Assembly (NCBI RefSeq): GCF_026210795.1
Contig: NC_089456.1
Location: 622,501 to 686,500, forward strand
Reading direction: 5' to 3'
Source: Rhizophagus irregularis
Lineage: Eukaryota; Glomeromycota; Glomeromycetes; Glomerales; Glomeraceae
Length of the DNA stretch: 64,000 nt
Positions within the stretch are counted from its first letter, which is position 1; each line of letters begins with the position of its first letter. Shown one piece after another: positions 35,832 through 48,361 of this stretch. The notes beneath the pieces are model-generated. The model did not search any database. It worked only from the letters and a program-made list of their open reading frames with translations, and was not told the DNA's origin. A program made the translations under genes and the position numbers.

Positions 35832-36571
35832 ATTCTATAGTTATTTAGTGTATATATATTTAAAAAAGACAAAAATATTATTAATTCGTTTACGAAAAAT
35901 TTTGATTCATGGAATATTAGGATGTATCGAATATATATTATTTTTTATTTTTTATTGCATTATTAATATATTATATAATTATCATTATTTTATTTTTATA
36001 TTAATATACTTTTTCGATGTCGGGGTTATTATTTATTTATTTTATTATACTGTGGTTTATTTTTATTGCCTAATTTTTATGATTAAATTTTTTGTATTTC
36101 CTTACTTCGTTCTGAATCGCTATTTTATGAAAGAAGAAAAAAAACACTAACAACAATTTAAGGTCTATTTAACCTATTCTCTCTGATAATGTAATTCCAC
36201 AGTTTTTTGTTTCAAAAAATAAGAACAATATGTTTTATATAAGCTTTTACTCCTTATTATATTTTATGTTCTAGTATTTGTATATAGTAATTTTTTATGA
36301 TGAGAAATTTATTAAGATTTAGTTTTTGAAAAAAAGAAATAAAACAAGAGAATATTAAGATTTAATTATTGAACCTCAATTTATTTATTAGTGACTTGAT
36401 ATTAAAAACTTCAAATTTGATTTTTTTATCGCAATAAATTGGACCATTTTATTGTCTGACAACTTTATATTTTTATATAGAAAAGATATTTAAATAATGA
36501 CTATTTCATTACTTTAATAAAATAAATATAAATGTTTTGTACTACTATTAGAGATCAAATTCCTAAGATTC
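35832..36571. other. Convergent 3' regions of VAC1 and enolase
   Basis: Very AT-rich; a 119-codon frame running past the VAC1 stop is Ile/Tyr/Phe-rich and not credible as protein. Confidence 0.5.
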
Positions 36572-38250
<1,679 letters not shown>

Positions 38251-38670
38251 TTTGAGATTTTTTTTAAAAAAAAAGGTTCGTCCAAAAAGTTTTTGACAGT
38301 TAAGTTGAATCACTCCGGGTTTTTTAAGTTAGCGATCGTAACACCGATGTAAATCCTGTGCAAGAAAAAAATTTTTGATTATCTTTTGCTTAAAAATAAT
38401 TGAATTTAAGATGTTTTTGGTAAAAAGTCGATTAAATAATAAATGAGCTGATTTTAGATTTATCGGTGATCATGTTCATTTTGTTGTAAAAACCAGATAC
38501 AATTTAGAAATCGGGTCAATCCGTCAAATTTTAGCAGGACAACCGATTTGATGCAAAATTTTAACGAAAGAAATGGAAAAAAATGCTATTTTTTTTATGT
38601 GAGCGGAAATATATAAATTATATAAATTCTATTTTGATAAATAAATAGTCTATAATTTAAAATACAATAA
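38251..38670. promoter_or_regulatory. Enolase upstream region
   Basis: Between the enolase start codon and the stop of the small membrane protein. A T-rich TTTTTTTAAAAAAAAAGG segment lies just upstream of the ATG. No specific site identified. Confidence 0.35.
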
Positions 38671-39051
38671 TTATTGTAATGCGCTATATTCTTCTTGATC
38701 ATTGTCCAACACACTTTCTTCATCATCGGCTACTCTAACATTATTTTCATTATTAGCATTGGCTAACATTTCCCATTCCTCCTCTTCCGTAGAAGCAGGA
38801 CTATATCTGTAATTCCTCATTCCCCTTCTTCTATTATTAGAAGAAGGTGAAAATCTCCCAAACCCAAACATTCTTAAAGTATCTCTTCCAACACAAGTAC
38901 CACAACAAAATAACCAACATATTCCACTAGAAAAAACTAAAACCATAAGAAAAATTAGAACATAAAACATTGGTCCATCTTCGGTTTCTTCGGATTCTCC
39001 TTGAATAGAAATTATTTGTTTTTCTGGTGAAGTTGGTAAAGGTAAATTCAT
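38671..39051 (-). CDS. Small single-pass membrane protein, unknown
   Basis: Intronless. I take the Met at 39051 (MNLPLPTSPEKQIISIQGES) as start, giving about 126 residues; an upstream in-frame Met at 39108 would add 19 mostly basic/aromatic residues. A single hydrophobic span, FYVLIFLMVLVFSSGICWLF followed by CCGTCVGRD, lies between an acidic lumenal-type segment and a cytosolic-looking Arg/Ser-rich then strongly acidic tail (VADDEESVLDNDQEEYSALQ). The CC motif by the membrane could be palmitoylated. The tail carries a YSAL sequence resembling a YxxL-type sorting signal. I do not recognise the family. It is divergent from the Hsp70-like gene. Confidence 0.7.
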   Translation of the reverse strand: MNLPLPTSPEKQIISIQGESEETEDGPMFYVLIFLMVLVFSSGICWLFCCGTCVGRDTLRMFGFGRFSPSSNNRRRGMRNYRYSPASTEEEEWEMLANANNENNVRVADDEESVLDNDQEEYSALQ

Positions 39052-39542
39052 TTTTTTTTTGAATTTTGAAATGAATTTGGAATCCTCGGTGAATAGTTCA
39101 AAGAACAAATATTCTTGGAGTAAAAGTGATTTAGATTAACGAAATGAGGTTAATTTCTTTGTTTCAAGCGAGACTTTTTTCAGTTATGCTCCATTTTCTA
39201 TTTTGCGTAATAATTATAAAAATGTCACGTAACACAATAACTGGTAATGTGGGCCACGGTCTACGGCACAACGATCAGCCATTAGATGCTAGATGAAAAA
39301 GGGTATGTAATTGAAGAATAAGGAAAAGATATTGTTCTCACTTAAATCAAAATTGAAACATAAATAAAAATAAATTACAATTGTGATTCTCTCGTTCTAT
39401 ATTTGCAACTTAAAATAAAATAATTTTGATCAATCAATTGTTGTACGAGCGTGTATTTTATTCATTTCTCTCAGTAGTAAGAGAAATAAGAGAAATAAAT
39501 TTTCGCGTAAAGCTTTTCTAATTAAATAATAATAATAAAAAA

Positions 39543-41613
39543 ATGGCAACTTCAGTATATGAAGTTGTGGTAGGTGTAGATTTTGGTACGTGTTCGAGTA
39601 CGTTTGCGTACTCTCACAAATCGAATAGCTTATCAGATATAGTTACAAATGATATATGGCCACAACAAGGACAACGTGGCGTATTTAAAACCAATACTAT
39701 TTTATTTTATAACTCACAAACTTGGAATGTTGTTGGTTGGGGCTCAAGTGCAATAACGCGTCAAGAGAAAAAGAAAAAGAAAAAAACAGATAATAATGGT
39801 CTACCCACTGGTGAACCTCCTACACTTTCAGTATCTTTGTTTAAATTATTCCTTGGAAATGCAAGAGAACAAGATAAACCTATTTTACCTCAGGGCCTAA
39901 GTTATAGACAATGTGTAATTGATTATCTAGCAGAAATGACCAAAGTATGTAACTGTTGATTGACTTCCTCGAATTCCTTCCTTCACGGATGATTAAAATA
40001 ATACTATATTTACTTATATTCAGCTAATTAAAACTACAATAGCAACAAGATGGCCAGGTGAATGTTTTTATTATATAGGCACTTGCTTGTAATAATACAA
40101 TAAGCTAACGTGTTTAATTCTTTATATTAGGAATAAATTTTTATAAGAACGTTTTGATTGTTTTAACGGGTAATTTTATAATTCATTATTTAAAAAAAAA
40201 ATTCTGTTCTAATTCCAAAATTGTAATTTATTGATTAGTTCCGGCAGATTTTTCGGAAAGAGCAAAGGCAATCATGCGTGATTGTGCATTTAAAGCCGGA
40301 TTATTACAGTTTGCAGATTCTCCAAATTTGGAATTTACTACTGAACGTAAGTATTTTTTTTAAATGAAAAAATAAGAGTTCTTGATTGTTATTACTAATT
40401 TATATATATAATTAGCCGAGGCTGCTGCTATACATTGCATTACCTCACTTAGACAATTAGGATTAAAATCTGGCGGTAAATATCACTTTTCAAATAATTA
40501 CGATTTAATTAATTAATTATACTAACTACAAGATTGATTATTTATAATATTATAGCTAATTTTATGATAGTGGATTGTGGAGGTGGAGCAGTCGACTTAA
40601 CGATGAGAAAATTGACAAGCAATAATCAGATTAGTGAAATAACCGAGAGGACAGGAGATTATTGTGGAAGTACTTTTGTAAATAAAGAGTTCTTAAATTT
40701 TCTTTATCAAAAATATAATTTATATCAATCAATACAACAACTTTATTATAATCATAATGATCAATTTCAATATTTAATAGAAGAATTTTGTAACAAAGTA
40801 AAATTACCGTTTACAGGAGATCAATCAGATTTTCAAAATATTTGTATAGATTTAGAAGATACTTGTCCAGATTTGATGTATTATGTTAATGATGAAATTA
40901 CAAGGCAGAGGATGGAACAAGAAGAATGGATAATTGAATTAGATTTCTTAAGTGTTATAAATATGTTTGATCCAGTTATACAAAGAATTAATTGGTTAAT
41001 CGGAAATCAATTAAATTCTTTTGGAAAAAAATGTTCTGCAATTTTTCTTGTTGGAGGTTTTAGTGAATCCATTTATCTAGTGAGACAAGTTAAACAAACG
41101 TTTAGTAAATATGTTCCTATAATCGAAGTACCATCTCAGCCTATAACTGCTGTAGTTAGAGGTGCTGTACAATATGGCTTAAATATGAGAACCATACAAA
41201 CGAGGGTCTTACGTTACACTTATGGCGTACAGGTTTTAAAGAAGTGGAAAAAAGGAGACGATCCTAGAAGAAAAACTCATAACGGGTTAAAGTTTTGTTT
41301 TCATGAATTGGCAAAAAGAGGAACTGAAGTCAAAGTAAATCAAACTTTTGGTTATGTGGCTAAACCTTCTAGTTTAAATCAGATTGATATGACTTTTAAT
41401 ATTTATGCTACAACAAATTTTGATGCTAAATATTGTGATGATCCTAATACAAAGCATTTGGGTACACTTAAAATAGATTTACCTGATATTCAACTTGGAA
41501 GTAAGAGATTAGTAGAATTCTATCTTACCTTTGGCACAATGGAAATTAAAGCAACCGCAAAGAATAAGAATTCTGGTTTGGTTTATCAAACAACGCTTAA
41601 TTTAGACTTCTAA
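39543..41613 (+). CDS. HSPA12-type Hsp70-family ATPase
   Basis: About six exons, the last one long (from about 40557). Nucleotide-binding motifs: YEVVVGVDFGTCSSTFAYSH (phosphate 1), FMIVDCGGGAVDLTMRKL (phosphate 2), AIFLVGGFSESIYLVRQVKQ (adenosine). Between them, VLIVLTVPADFSERAKAIMR and PEAAAIHCITSLRQLGLKSG match the HSPA12A/B-like branch. The C-terminus lacks an obvious canonical substrate lid and ends TTLNLDF. The branch is greatly expanded in Glomeromycotina, where most members have no known client. A Lys run (KKKKKKT) sits at about residues 77-83. Exons around the 40100-40560 introns are short (36-100 nt) and all join in frame. Confidence 0.9.
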
Positions 41614-41723
41614 TTTTTTATTCATTTTTTAGAAAGAAATATATACATTTTAAAATAGTACTATATTCAAAAGTAAAAATATATCACACTAGGAAATACT
41701 TACCTGTGACGAGAATATCTCAA

Positions 41724-42853
41724 TTAAAAAGACTTCGGTGGCAGCTCTATTTGATCTTGTTGGCTTGCTTCGAATTGCGCCAACAATTTAAAATCTTCCA
41801 TATAAGCCGCAATTATATCTCTATGTACCTAATAGTGTTGGATATTATTATAAGGGGTTCATTTATGGATTTAGCAAATACATTAAATAATATTTTACCT
41901 GCGTGGGTGTCCTTTGGGTGATTTTAATATTCTTGGCCCTATAAGATTTTCTTCTACGTTTATAATCGCGTTGTTCCGCTAATAATTCTTCCCGCGTTTT
42001 TTGTCCTTGACTTTGTTCTATAAAATTAAAAGTGTAAAAATATCATAAGCGAAAAGACACATGTAAAAAAACATTCTAAATAAAAACCTTTCATTTTTTG
42101 TATGGCTTCCCAAACTTGATCAAAGTTTTGATATATATCCTTTTTTTGTTGCTGATGTTGTTCACGAATTTGATCACACATTCCAATTTCTTTTTCGTAT
42201 TTTTGCAATCTTTGATCGACTGTTAAAGACAGTGGCCCTTCTTTAATTTCTGATATCTGTTGTAATTCTTCTGTTAAAGATTGGAAAAGACGCGTTAATA
42301 AATGATAATAAATAAATTAACGAAAGAAGTACAAACAACAAACCTTTATTCAAGGATATAACAGACGGAGAATTTTGATAAAAAAAATTTGAACTTGGCA
42401 ATTTCTTCCTCTAAATTATTTTTAATGAATTCAATGGGAAATTAATATTTTTGAACAAGCAACAAATAAATAACTACAATATATATATATATATATACGA
42501 ATCGCGTACCCTTCCAAGTTCATTATGTATGCCATGAAATTTCAATTCACATTTTCGAAAGTGTCGTCCAAAGGACTTAGAGGGAACTTTATGAGCTGGA
42601 TTAAATGGACAATTTACTAAAGACTTGATTTCCTTTTGATTGATAAAATAATTAAATAAAATAACAAATAGATAAATATTCAGAAAGTCTTAGACGAAAA
42701 CTTAATTGCAACCTGCTGCTGAATTTTAACATTTTCTAAATCTAATGATAGTTCATTCAGTAAATTTTCAAAATGTTTATTATACTCCTTTAATTGTGAT
42801 TCATAAGCTTCAATTTGGTTAAGCCGACTTTGTGAAGAATTCTCAATAGACAT
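41724..42853 (-). CDS. SNRNP48: U11-48K (SNRNP48)-like minor-spliceosome protein
   Basis: Six exons. The start MSIENSSQSRLNQIEAYESQ opens a coiled coil. A CHHC zinc finger follows (VNCPFNPAHKVPSKSFGRHF then RKCELKF), the type that in human U11-48K contacts the U12 5' splice site. After a helical middle (LTVDQRLQKYEKEIGMCDQI) comes the conserved basic block YKRRRKSYRAKNIKITQRTP, then VHRDIIAAYMEDFKLLAQFE, ending ELPPKSF. The KRRRKSYRAKN-xxxT-R-P block followed by an RDII helix is the family signature C-terminal to the finger. Introns are short GT-AG; frame is kept across all. It implies that this fungus retains U12-type splicing. Head-to-head with MIX23 over 237 bp. Confidence 0.85.
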
Positions 42854-43090
42854 TATTAAGTGAAAAGGTAGGTTGACTACGCGTACCGGTAAACTTTTTC
42901 AATACAATTTCACATGACTTTCAATGTCACAAGATTTCAAGATAAAAAATTAATCATAAAATAATAATTTTCGTTTCTCTTGTCAATATTGTAAACATCT
43001 TTTTTTCGCTGCCTAATACACGTTTTTGTATCTTTGTAGATATTATTAATTATTGTTGTATTATCTCGGATAAATCTTTTTAAAAGAAAT

Positions 43091-43754
43091 ATGAATGAAG
43101 TTAATGCTGATACATGTTATAACCTATCTTATTTCAAAGGTAATTAAATTCATTAAATCATCATATGAGTATTGTTTAAAGCAACCAATTATTCTTTTAG
43201 ATCTTATGAAAGAATATAGAAAAATAGATGATAATATTATGCTGAAATTGAACACAACTGATACGCATTCTAAAGAGGCTTGCGCGAATTTTTTCGTAGA
43301 ATTAGCTGATGCTTATCAAAAGAGAGAATATGCTATAGATAAATGTCTAAAAGTGTGTGATATTGGTTAAGCTACTATATTTTATTATTATTAAATTTAG
43401 AATTAGTTAATTAAATTAATAAAATTTAGTTTAGATTTTAGATGCTGAGTTGGAAAAAAAACATAAAGCACTGGAAGATGATCCATTTGATAAAGATTTA
43501 AAGAATCAAATGTTTGTTGATGAATCAAAGGTATTATAAATCTTTTTTATGTGTTTTCATATATATATATAATTTATATTATTAATGCATTTTTTTTTAA
43601 AAAAAAAACTAATATTAAAAAGAGACGAATGATTAATAATGAATTTACAGTAGAAGATATTGTGAGAGAAAGAAGTCTAACAGTATTTAAGAACAAATGT
43701 CGTATATTTCATATATCAAAGGAATTTGAAGAATTCATTAATAAGAGACGATAA
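43091..43754 (+). CDS. MIX23: MIX23 (CCDC58/Cid2 family) mitochondrial protein
   Basis: Four exons (43091-43139, 43201-43365, 43442-43530, 43623-43754) give 144 residues, the same size as human CCDC58. Conserved parts: LMKEYRKIDDNIMLKLNTTD, a Cys pair spaced around EACANFFVELADAYQKREYA and IDKC, and the C-terminal block FTVEDIVRERSLTVFKNKCR followed by IFHIS (cf. human [21 protein letters not shown]). MIX23 is an intermembrane-space protein imported through Mia40 that supports protein import. The third acceptor is AAG after an A-rich tract, chosen because it restores the frame into RRMINNEFTVED. Earlier literature on the fission-yeast member names it caffeine-induced death protein Cid2. Confidence 0.87.
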
Positions 43755-43991
43755 AAATAAACTTTCTTTTTTTAATGTAATAATTTATTAGCAAAAACAC
43801 GGAAATGCTCTATATTCCCTTAAATTTTTTAAATGGGTCGTAAACTCTATTAAAAAAAAAAAAATCTGTTTCCATAATTGTGTGATTAAGGAAATTGGTA
43901 ATAACTTTTATCTTCATATTTTTTTAATGTTTTTTTTTTATTGTACAATTAATACTTTTAACGAGCAATTATGTATTATTATGATCATTAT

Positions 43992-44193
43992 CTAATGATC
44001 AATATGTAAAAATTTACAATCATCGCCCATATTACACTTTCCTCGGGTATAATACCAACATTCCGAACCTCTACCCCTGTTTGGCCTAATCACACCATCA
44101 CCACCTCTATTTGGAGGTTGAAAGTTCTGTTGATTAGATGAAGGTTGAGGTTGATACCGCTGAGGAACAACATTTGAAGTTTGGTGATTATGT

Positions 44194-44243
<50 letters not shown>

Positions 44244-46811
44244 TTGCTGCTGTTGCTGCTGTTGCTGATGTTGCTGGTGTTGTTGGTGTTGTTGTTGCTG
44301 GATTTGCTGTTGCTGGATTTGCTGTTGCTGGATTTGCTGTTGCTGTTGCTGGTGCTGCTGTTGCTGGTGATGTTGCTGGTAATGCATCATATTTCCCTGA
44401 TTGAAACCCCATTGTGCGAGCGGCATTGGTGGTGGTGCAACTTGAGGTTGTGGTGGTGGTGCAGAGAAAGGTTGACCCGGTGGTATCATCATCCCCCTTG
44501 GTGGCATGTTTTGTACCATCTTTGGGGGTTCCGGAGGGAAAATATTTAAATTTTTATTTTGCATCGTTTCCCATTTTGGATAGACTTGATAAAGTACTCG
44601 CAATACTTCTTCATTATAGCCATTAAAGTCTAATAAATCAATATCTTTATCAACTTCATGTTTAAAATTTTCTTTATTTTCTTCAAGAAATAATTCTTTG
44701 GGAGATAATGACTGATTATATTTATTTATTTGATAATTATGAGGAGGTTCTGCAGGAGTAAAGGGAACTTGATCTGATGTAATATAAATTGTTTCAAGTA
44801 TCTGCCTTTCTCTTTCCTCTTGAATTCTCGCTTCCTCACTTTCAGCAGATTTTCGTTTTTTTATTTTTGGTCTAGAAGATAGATCAATTGTAAGTGGTAT
44901 ATGCCACTGAATAACTGGTGCTTTACGAACTCGTTTGAAAGCTGCACGACCTTCATTCCTATCAAGATCTCGAGCATTTCCGTAGTGATGTGGAGTATCG
45001 GCCGTAGTCGGCTCTTCATCAGAATCTTCAGGATCTATTACTTCAAATAATTTTACTTTTTCAAGTAGGCCATCAGGAGCAAATGTAACCCGTTTCCTTT
45101 TTTTAGAAGGAATAGATGATATTTCGGGCTCTTTATGTTTTTGAATAGATGAGCTATCGTCAGAAGTTTCTGCCTGCAGATTATGTGTAACCTGTTTTTC
45201 AATTTTTTGCTTTGAAGTCGGTATTAATTTCGATGGATCTTTTTGAGGTGGCCTAGGAATTTGTCTTTTGGACGCAGACGCAGCTAAATTACTAAGCAAT
45301 TGAGTAAAGATACTAGGTTTTTCGTTCTTTTCATTTTCATTCTGTGCATCAGCGGCTTTTTTCCTTTTTTGGTCGGCAGGTTTAGGTCTAACTAATTCTC
45401 TTCCGCTAGACGAAGTTTGGGTAGATTGAATTGTCGAAGGTTTGGCCAGATCCGATTTTGAATTAATTTTTTGATTGCTTTTTTCCACTTTTTCTAACCT
45501 TTTCTTTTCTTCGAGTGCTTTTTGTTCTTTTAATTCCTTTTGTTCTTTTAATTCTTTTAATTCTTTTTGTTCTTTTTGTTCTTTTAATTGTTGTTCTTCC
45601 AATTGTTTCTTCTCTTCGACCCATTTATCAAGGAGTTTTCCAGCTAACTTTGCAACCCCATCAATAGTAGATTCTTTTACGTTTCTATTATAGATGACCG
45701 TTCCAAGACCACTAGAACGAGATAAAGTGTAATCGATAGGTAGCAGGCTTACAATTTCGAGTAGCTCTTTTAAATTATTATTTTCATCAGTTTTTGTCGC
45801 TTCCTCCTTAATCCAATTTCTCAGTATGTAACTAACGCGTTCGCGTACAAGCGATTTCAAAATTTCCGGATGATGAGTTTGTTTTATAATATGTAAAATA
45901 ACGCCACGCGTATTTGGTGAAGTGTCTTTAACCTTTTTAAGAAAATCTTTGACAACATCAGTAGAAATTAAACCCAAATCATGATTTAGGTATGTCATTA
46001 TACTTGCAATAAGCTCTCTCGATTCATTGTTTTCAGAATTTTGATTAGAGTTTGTTTTTCGTGGTTCATCAAGTTTTACACTAGCTATAATATTGTTGTC
46101 ATAATTAATAGTACTTGGAAAATGATTAATACTTGTATTGTTATTAGCGAAATTGTTACTCATATTATTATTTATACTTGTACTATTACTAGAGAAATTA
46201 TTACTTGTCATTGTACTATTTGTGTTACTACTAGCGAAATTATTACTATTAACTATATTATTATTACCGTTACTCATATATTCAGGAGATATAAAATTAT
46301 TATAATATTGTAGTTCAGTTGGTATTGAGCCAGGAAGTAAATTGGCAGAAGTATTGTACATATTTTCTTGAGTTTGTTGAGGTGGATCTGATATATACAC
46401 GTAAACTTCATGATCTGGAATTGAGGACATTACTGGTCCTCCATCAAAAGGAGAAAAATATGGTGAGGTAGTTTCAGTACTATGTTCGATATTACTTTCG
46501 GCGGCAACGTTAATAAAAGGAGCTGTTGTAGTTGTGGTAGGTGTGGTAGTTGTGACAGTTGTGGTAGGTAAATTAGTGGCACCTTGTTCTCTTTGCAATT
46601 TCATTTCTTTCTTTCTTCTTCGTTGAAACCATTCGTTCACCTGGGATTCGGTAGCACCTATAGCGCCTGCAGCTTTAACTTTTTGTGATTTATCAGGATA
46701 TTTTGCCTGTTGATATATGCCCTCCAGCAACCCCAAGTGCTCTTCCGTAAAATGAAATCGTGGTCTTGGTTGTCGTTGTTGAGATACCTGCGCTACTCTT
46801 TGATCATCCAT
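43992..46811 (-). CDS. Homeodomain + TFIIS-N + RVxF + CCCH protein (LUMINIDEPENDENS/PNUTS-like)
   Basis: One uninterrupted frame of 939 residues. A homeodomain lies at ~16-75 (RPRFHFTEEHLGLLEGIYQQ through VNEWFQRRRKKEMKLQRE); the recognition helix has WFQRRR where WFQNRR is usual. An Asn/Ser/Thr-rich segment follows, then a TFIIS N-terminal (LW) domain at ~265-400 (TRGVILHIIKQTHHPEILKS, LLPIDYTLSRSSGLGTVIYN, VAKLAGKLLDKWVEEKK). A charged coil (KEQKELKELKEQKELKEQK) leads to KKRKRVTFAPDGLLEKVKLF at ~572, an RVxF PP1-docking motif in the position PNUTS uses. A Pro/Gln tract with 26 or so uninterrupted Gln (~807-870) precedes a terminal CCCH finger (CWYYTRGKCNMGDDCKFLHI). TFIIS-N, RVxF and CCCH are the PNUTS order; homeodomain plus TFIIS-N is the plant LD order. 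A role in the phosphatase module of the cleavage/termination machinery is inferred. Confidence 0.88.
44196..44380. repeat. CAG/CAA triplet tract
   Basis: On the coding (minus) strand, long runs of CAG and CAA with interspersed CAT and ATC encode poly-Gln with His and Ile interruptions, including repeated IQQQQIQQQQIQQQQ. Mixed CAG/CAA use argues for selection on the Gln tract. Long open frames on the opposite strand here are by-products. Confidence 0.85.
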
Positions 46812-47259
46812 TATACTTTTTTTTTCTTTTACGAGAGACGAAACTAATTTTTATTACTTTTGATCAAAAAATTCAAATTACCAGTTTATTTATCATATGA
46901 TTGAAAAATTGCACGTGTATGTTAGTGTTGATCGTTAACCTTGAATTCCGTGGAATTTTGGATTTAATATCGAGATATATGCCTTCTAAATACAATTACG
47001 CAATACAATTGAAAGCAAAAATTACTGTATCACTTAAATGTAATACAAAATATGCTAGTCAAAAGATAGTAAAACTAGAATAAAGTGGATCAAAAATTGG
47101 ATCAATATAGACTAAAAATAAACTCGTTATCATCTGATATCACTAATGTATTAATTATTAATTTCACTTTGTTTGTTATGAAAACGCGCGGAAACTTTAG
47201 TTATAATTGCGTTTACATTTTTTTCCTTTTTCTCTCGTTTGTATGATAAATTTAAAATA
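46812..47259. promoter_or_regulatory. Divergent upstream region, PNUTS-like / CBS gene
   Basis: Separates two divergent start codons. A TTTTTTTCCTTTTTCTCTCG pyrimidine tract sits just before the CBS gene. A 60-codon frame at 46901 has no recognised domain. Confidence 0.35.
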
Positions 47260-48361
47260 ATGTATTCTACACCACAACATATTAGTTTTTTAAAAGGACA
47301 AACCATAGACTCTGTTATTAAGGAAAAACAGAATATTTCGCAACTTATTGAAATTCCTATTACTGCTACTATTGAAGAAGCTTTTGATGTTTTATTGGCG
47401 GAAAATATTTTAAGTGTCCCTGTTTATAGACTTTGGAGAGGTCACAAGCAACCTATTGCTATTGTTAATGTAGTCGATTTAGTTGCTTTTGTTTGTTTAC
47501 AGGTATGACAAAGGTTAAATAAAAATAATAAATTTTTGAAAAAAAAAGTAAAAAAGATTAATTTTTTTTTTTTTCGCTGTTAATAAGCCAATTTTCAATA
47601 ATGGAAATGGTTGCGAATCATCAAATTTTAATAGTAAATCAATTTTTTTACAAAATTCCATTGGTGAATTAATCGGGTTATCAGCCGAAAGTACACATCT
47701 TACAATATGTCATCCAGATGATTTATTAATTGATACATTGGAATTATTTACTCGAAAACAAGTTCATAGAGTTTTAGTAACTGAACGAAGACCAGTTGAA
47801 GATCAAGACGGAGAAGAAGTTATTAACGAAGATGAAGTTAAACCTTGTTTTGTATCACAAACTGATATTGTAAGATTTTTATTCCAACATAATCATCAAT
47901 TAGGTAAAATTTTGGATACTTCTGCATCCGAAGTATCTAATAGAACGATTCGTTTAATTGGAAGAAATAATTTATTGGGACAACCCTCTTCTATTACAAT
48001 TCATGATCAAGCTTTAACAGCCTTTAAAAAAATTCATCAAGATGGAGTTAGTGCTGTTGCCGTTGTTGGAGATGATGGAACATTAGTCGGAGAAGTTAGC
48101 GCTGCAGACTTAAGAGGGTTGAATAGAGAAAGGTTATCTGATTTAACAAAACCCGTAATTATGTTTTTAAAGAGTTCTAAAGGAGATTTAACCAAACCTT
48201 TAACTTGTCATGGTAAATTTACCCTCAGTCAAGTTATGGCAGGAATTATCCGCAGCAAAGCTCATAGAGTTTGGGTTGTTGATGAAGATGATGTCCCTAT
48301 TGGTGTTATTACTCTTAGTGATATTCTTTCGATGTTTTTACCTGATGTTAATGGACAATAA
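47260..48361 (+). CDS. Four-CBS (tandem Bateman) domain protein
   Basis: Two exons (to 47502; from 47588) splice in phase 0. Start taken at Met 47260 (MYSTPQHISFLKGQTIDSVI); an upstream in-frame Met at 47239 would add seven residues. Four CBS modules are seen: IPITATIEEAFDVLLAENIL with SVPVYR; ICHPDDLLIDTLELFTRKQV with HRVLVTERR; SSITIHDQALTAFKKIHQDG with VSAVAVVGDDGTLVGEVSAA; and TCHGKFTLSQVMAGIIRSKA with HRVWVVDEDDVPIGVITLSD. Such twin Bateman units bind adenine nucleotides. The architecture is that of AMPK-gamma/Snf4 or Sds23-like regulators, but it lacks features that would let me pick one, so I leave it unnamed. About 338 residues. Confidence 0.85.

Noticed and set aside
35791-36150. 119-codon frame after VAC1
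   Set aside because: Ile/Tyr/Phe-rich AT translation overlapping the VAC1 stop; no domain and typical of 3' flank.
39052-39108. Upstream Met extension of the small membrane protein
   Set aside because: The added residues are basic and aromatic with Lys runs just before the second Met, and the second start gives a cleaner acidic ectodomain; kept only as an alternative.
44138-44626. Four open frames of 70-122 codons around the Gln tract
   Set aside because: They are Leu-, Ala/Val- and Thr/Pro-rich translations of the CAG/CAA triplet tract of the PNUTS-like gene in other frames.
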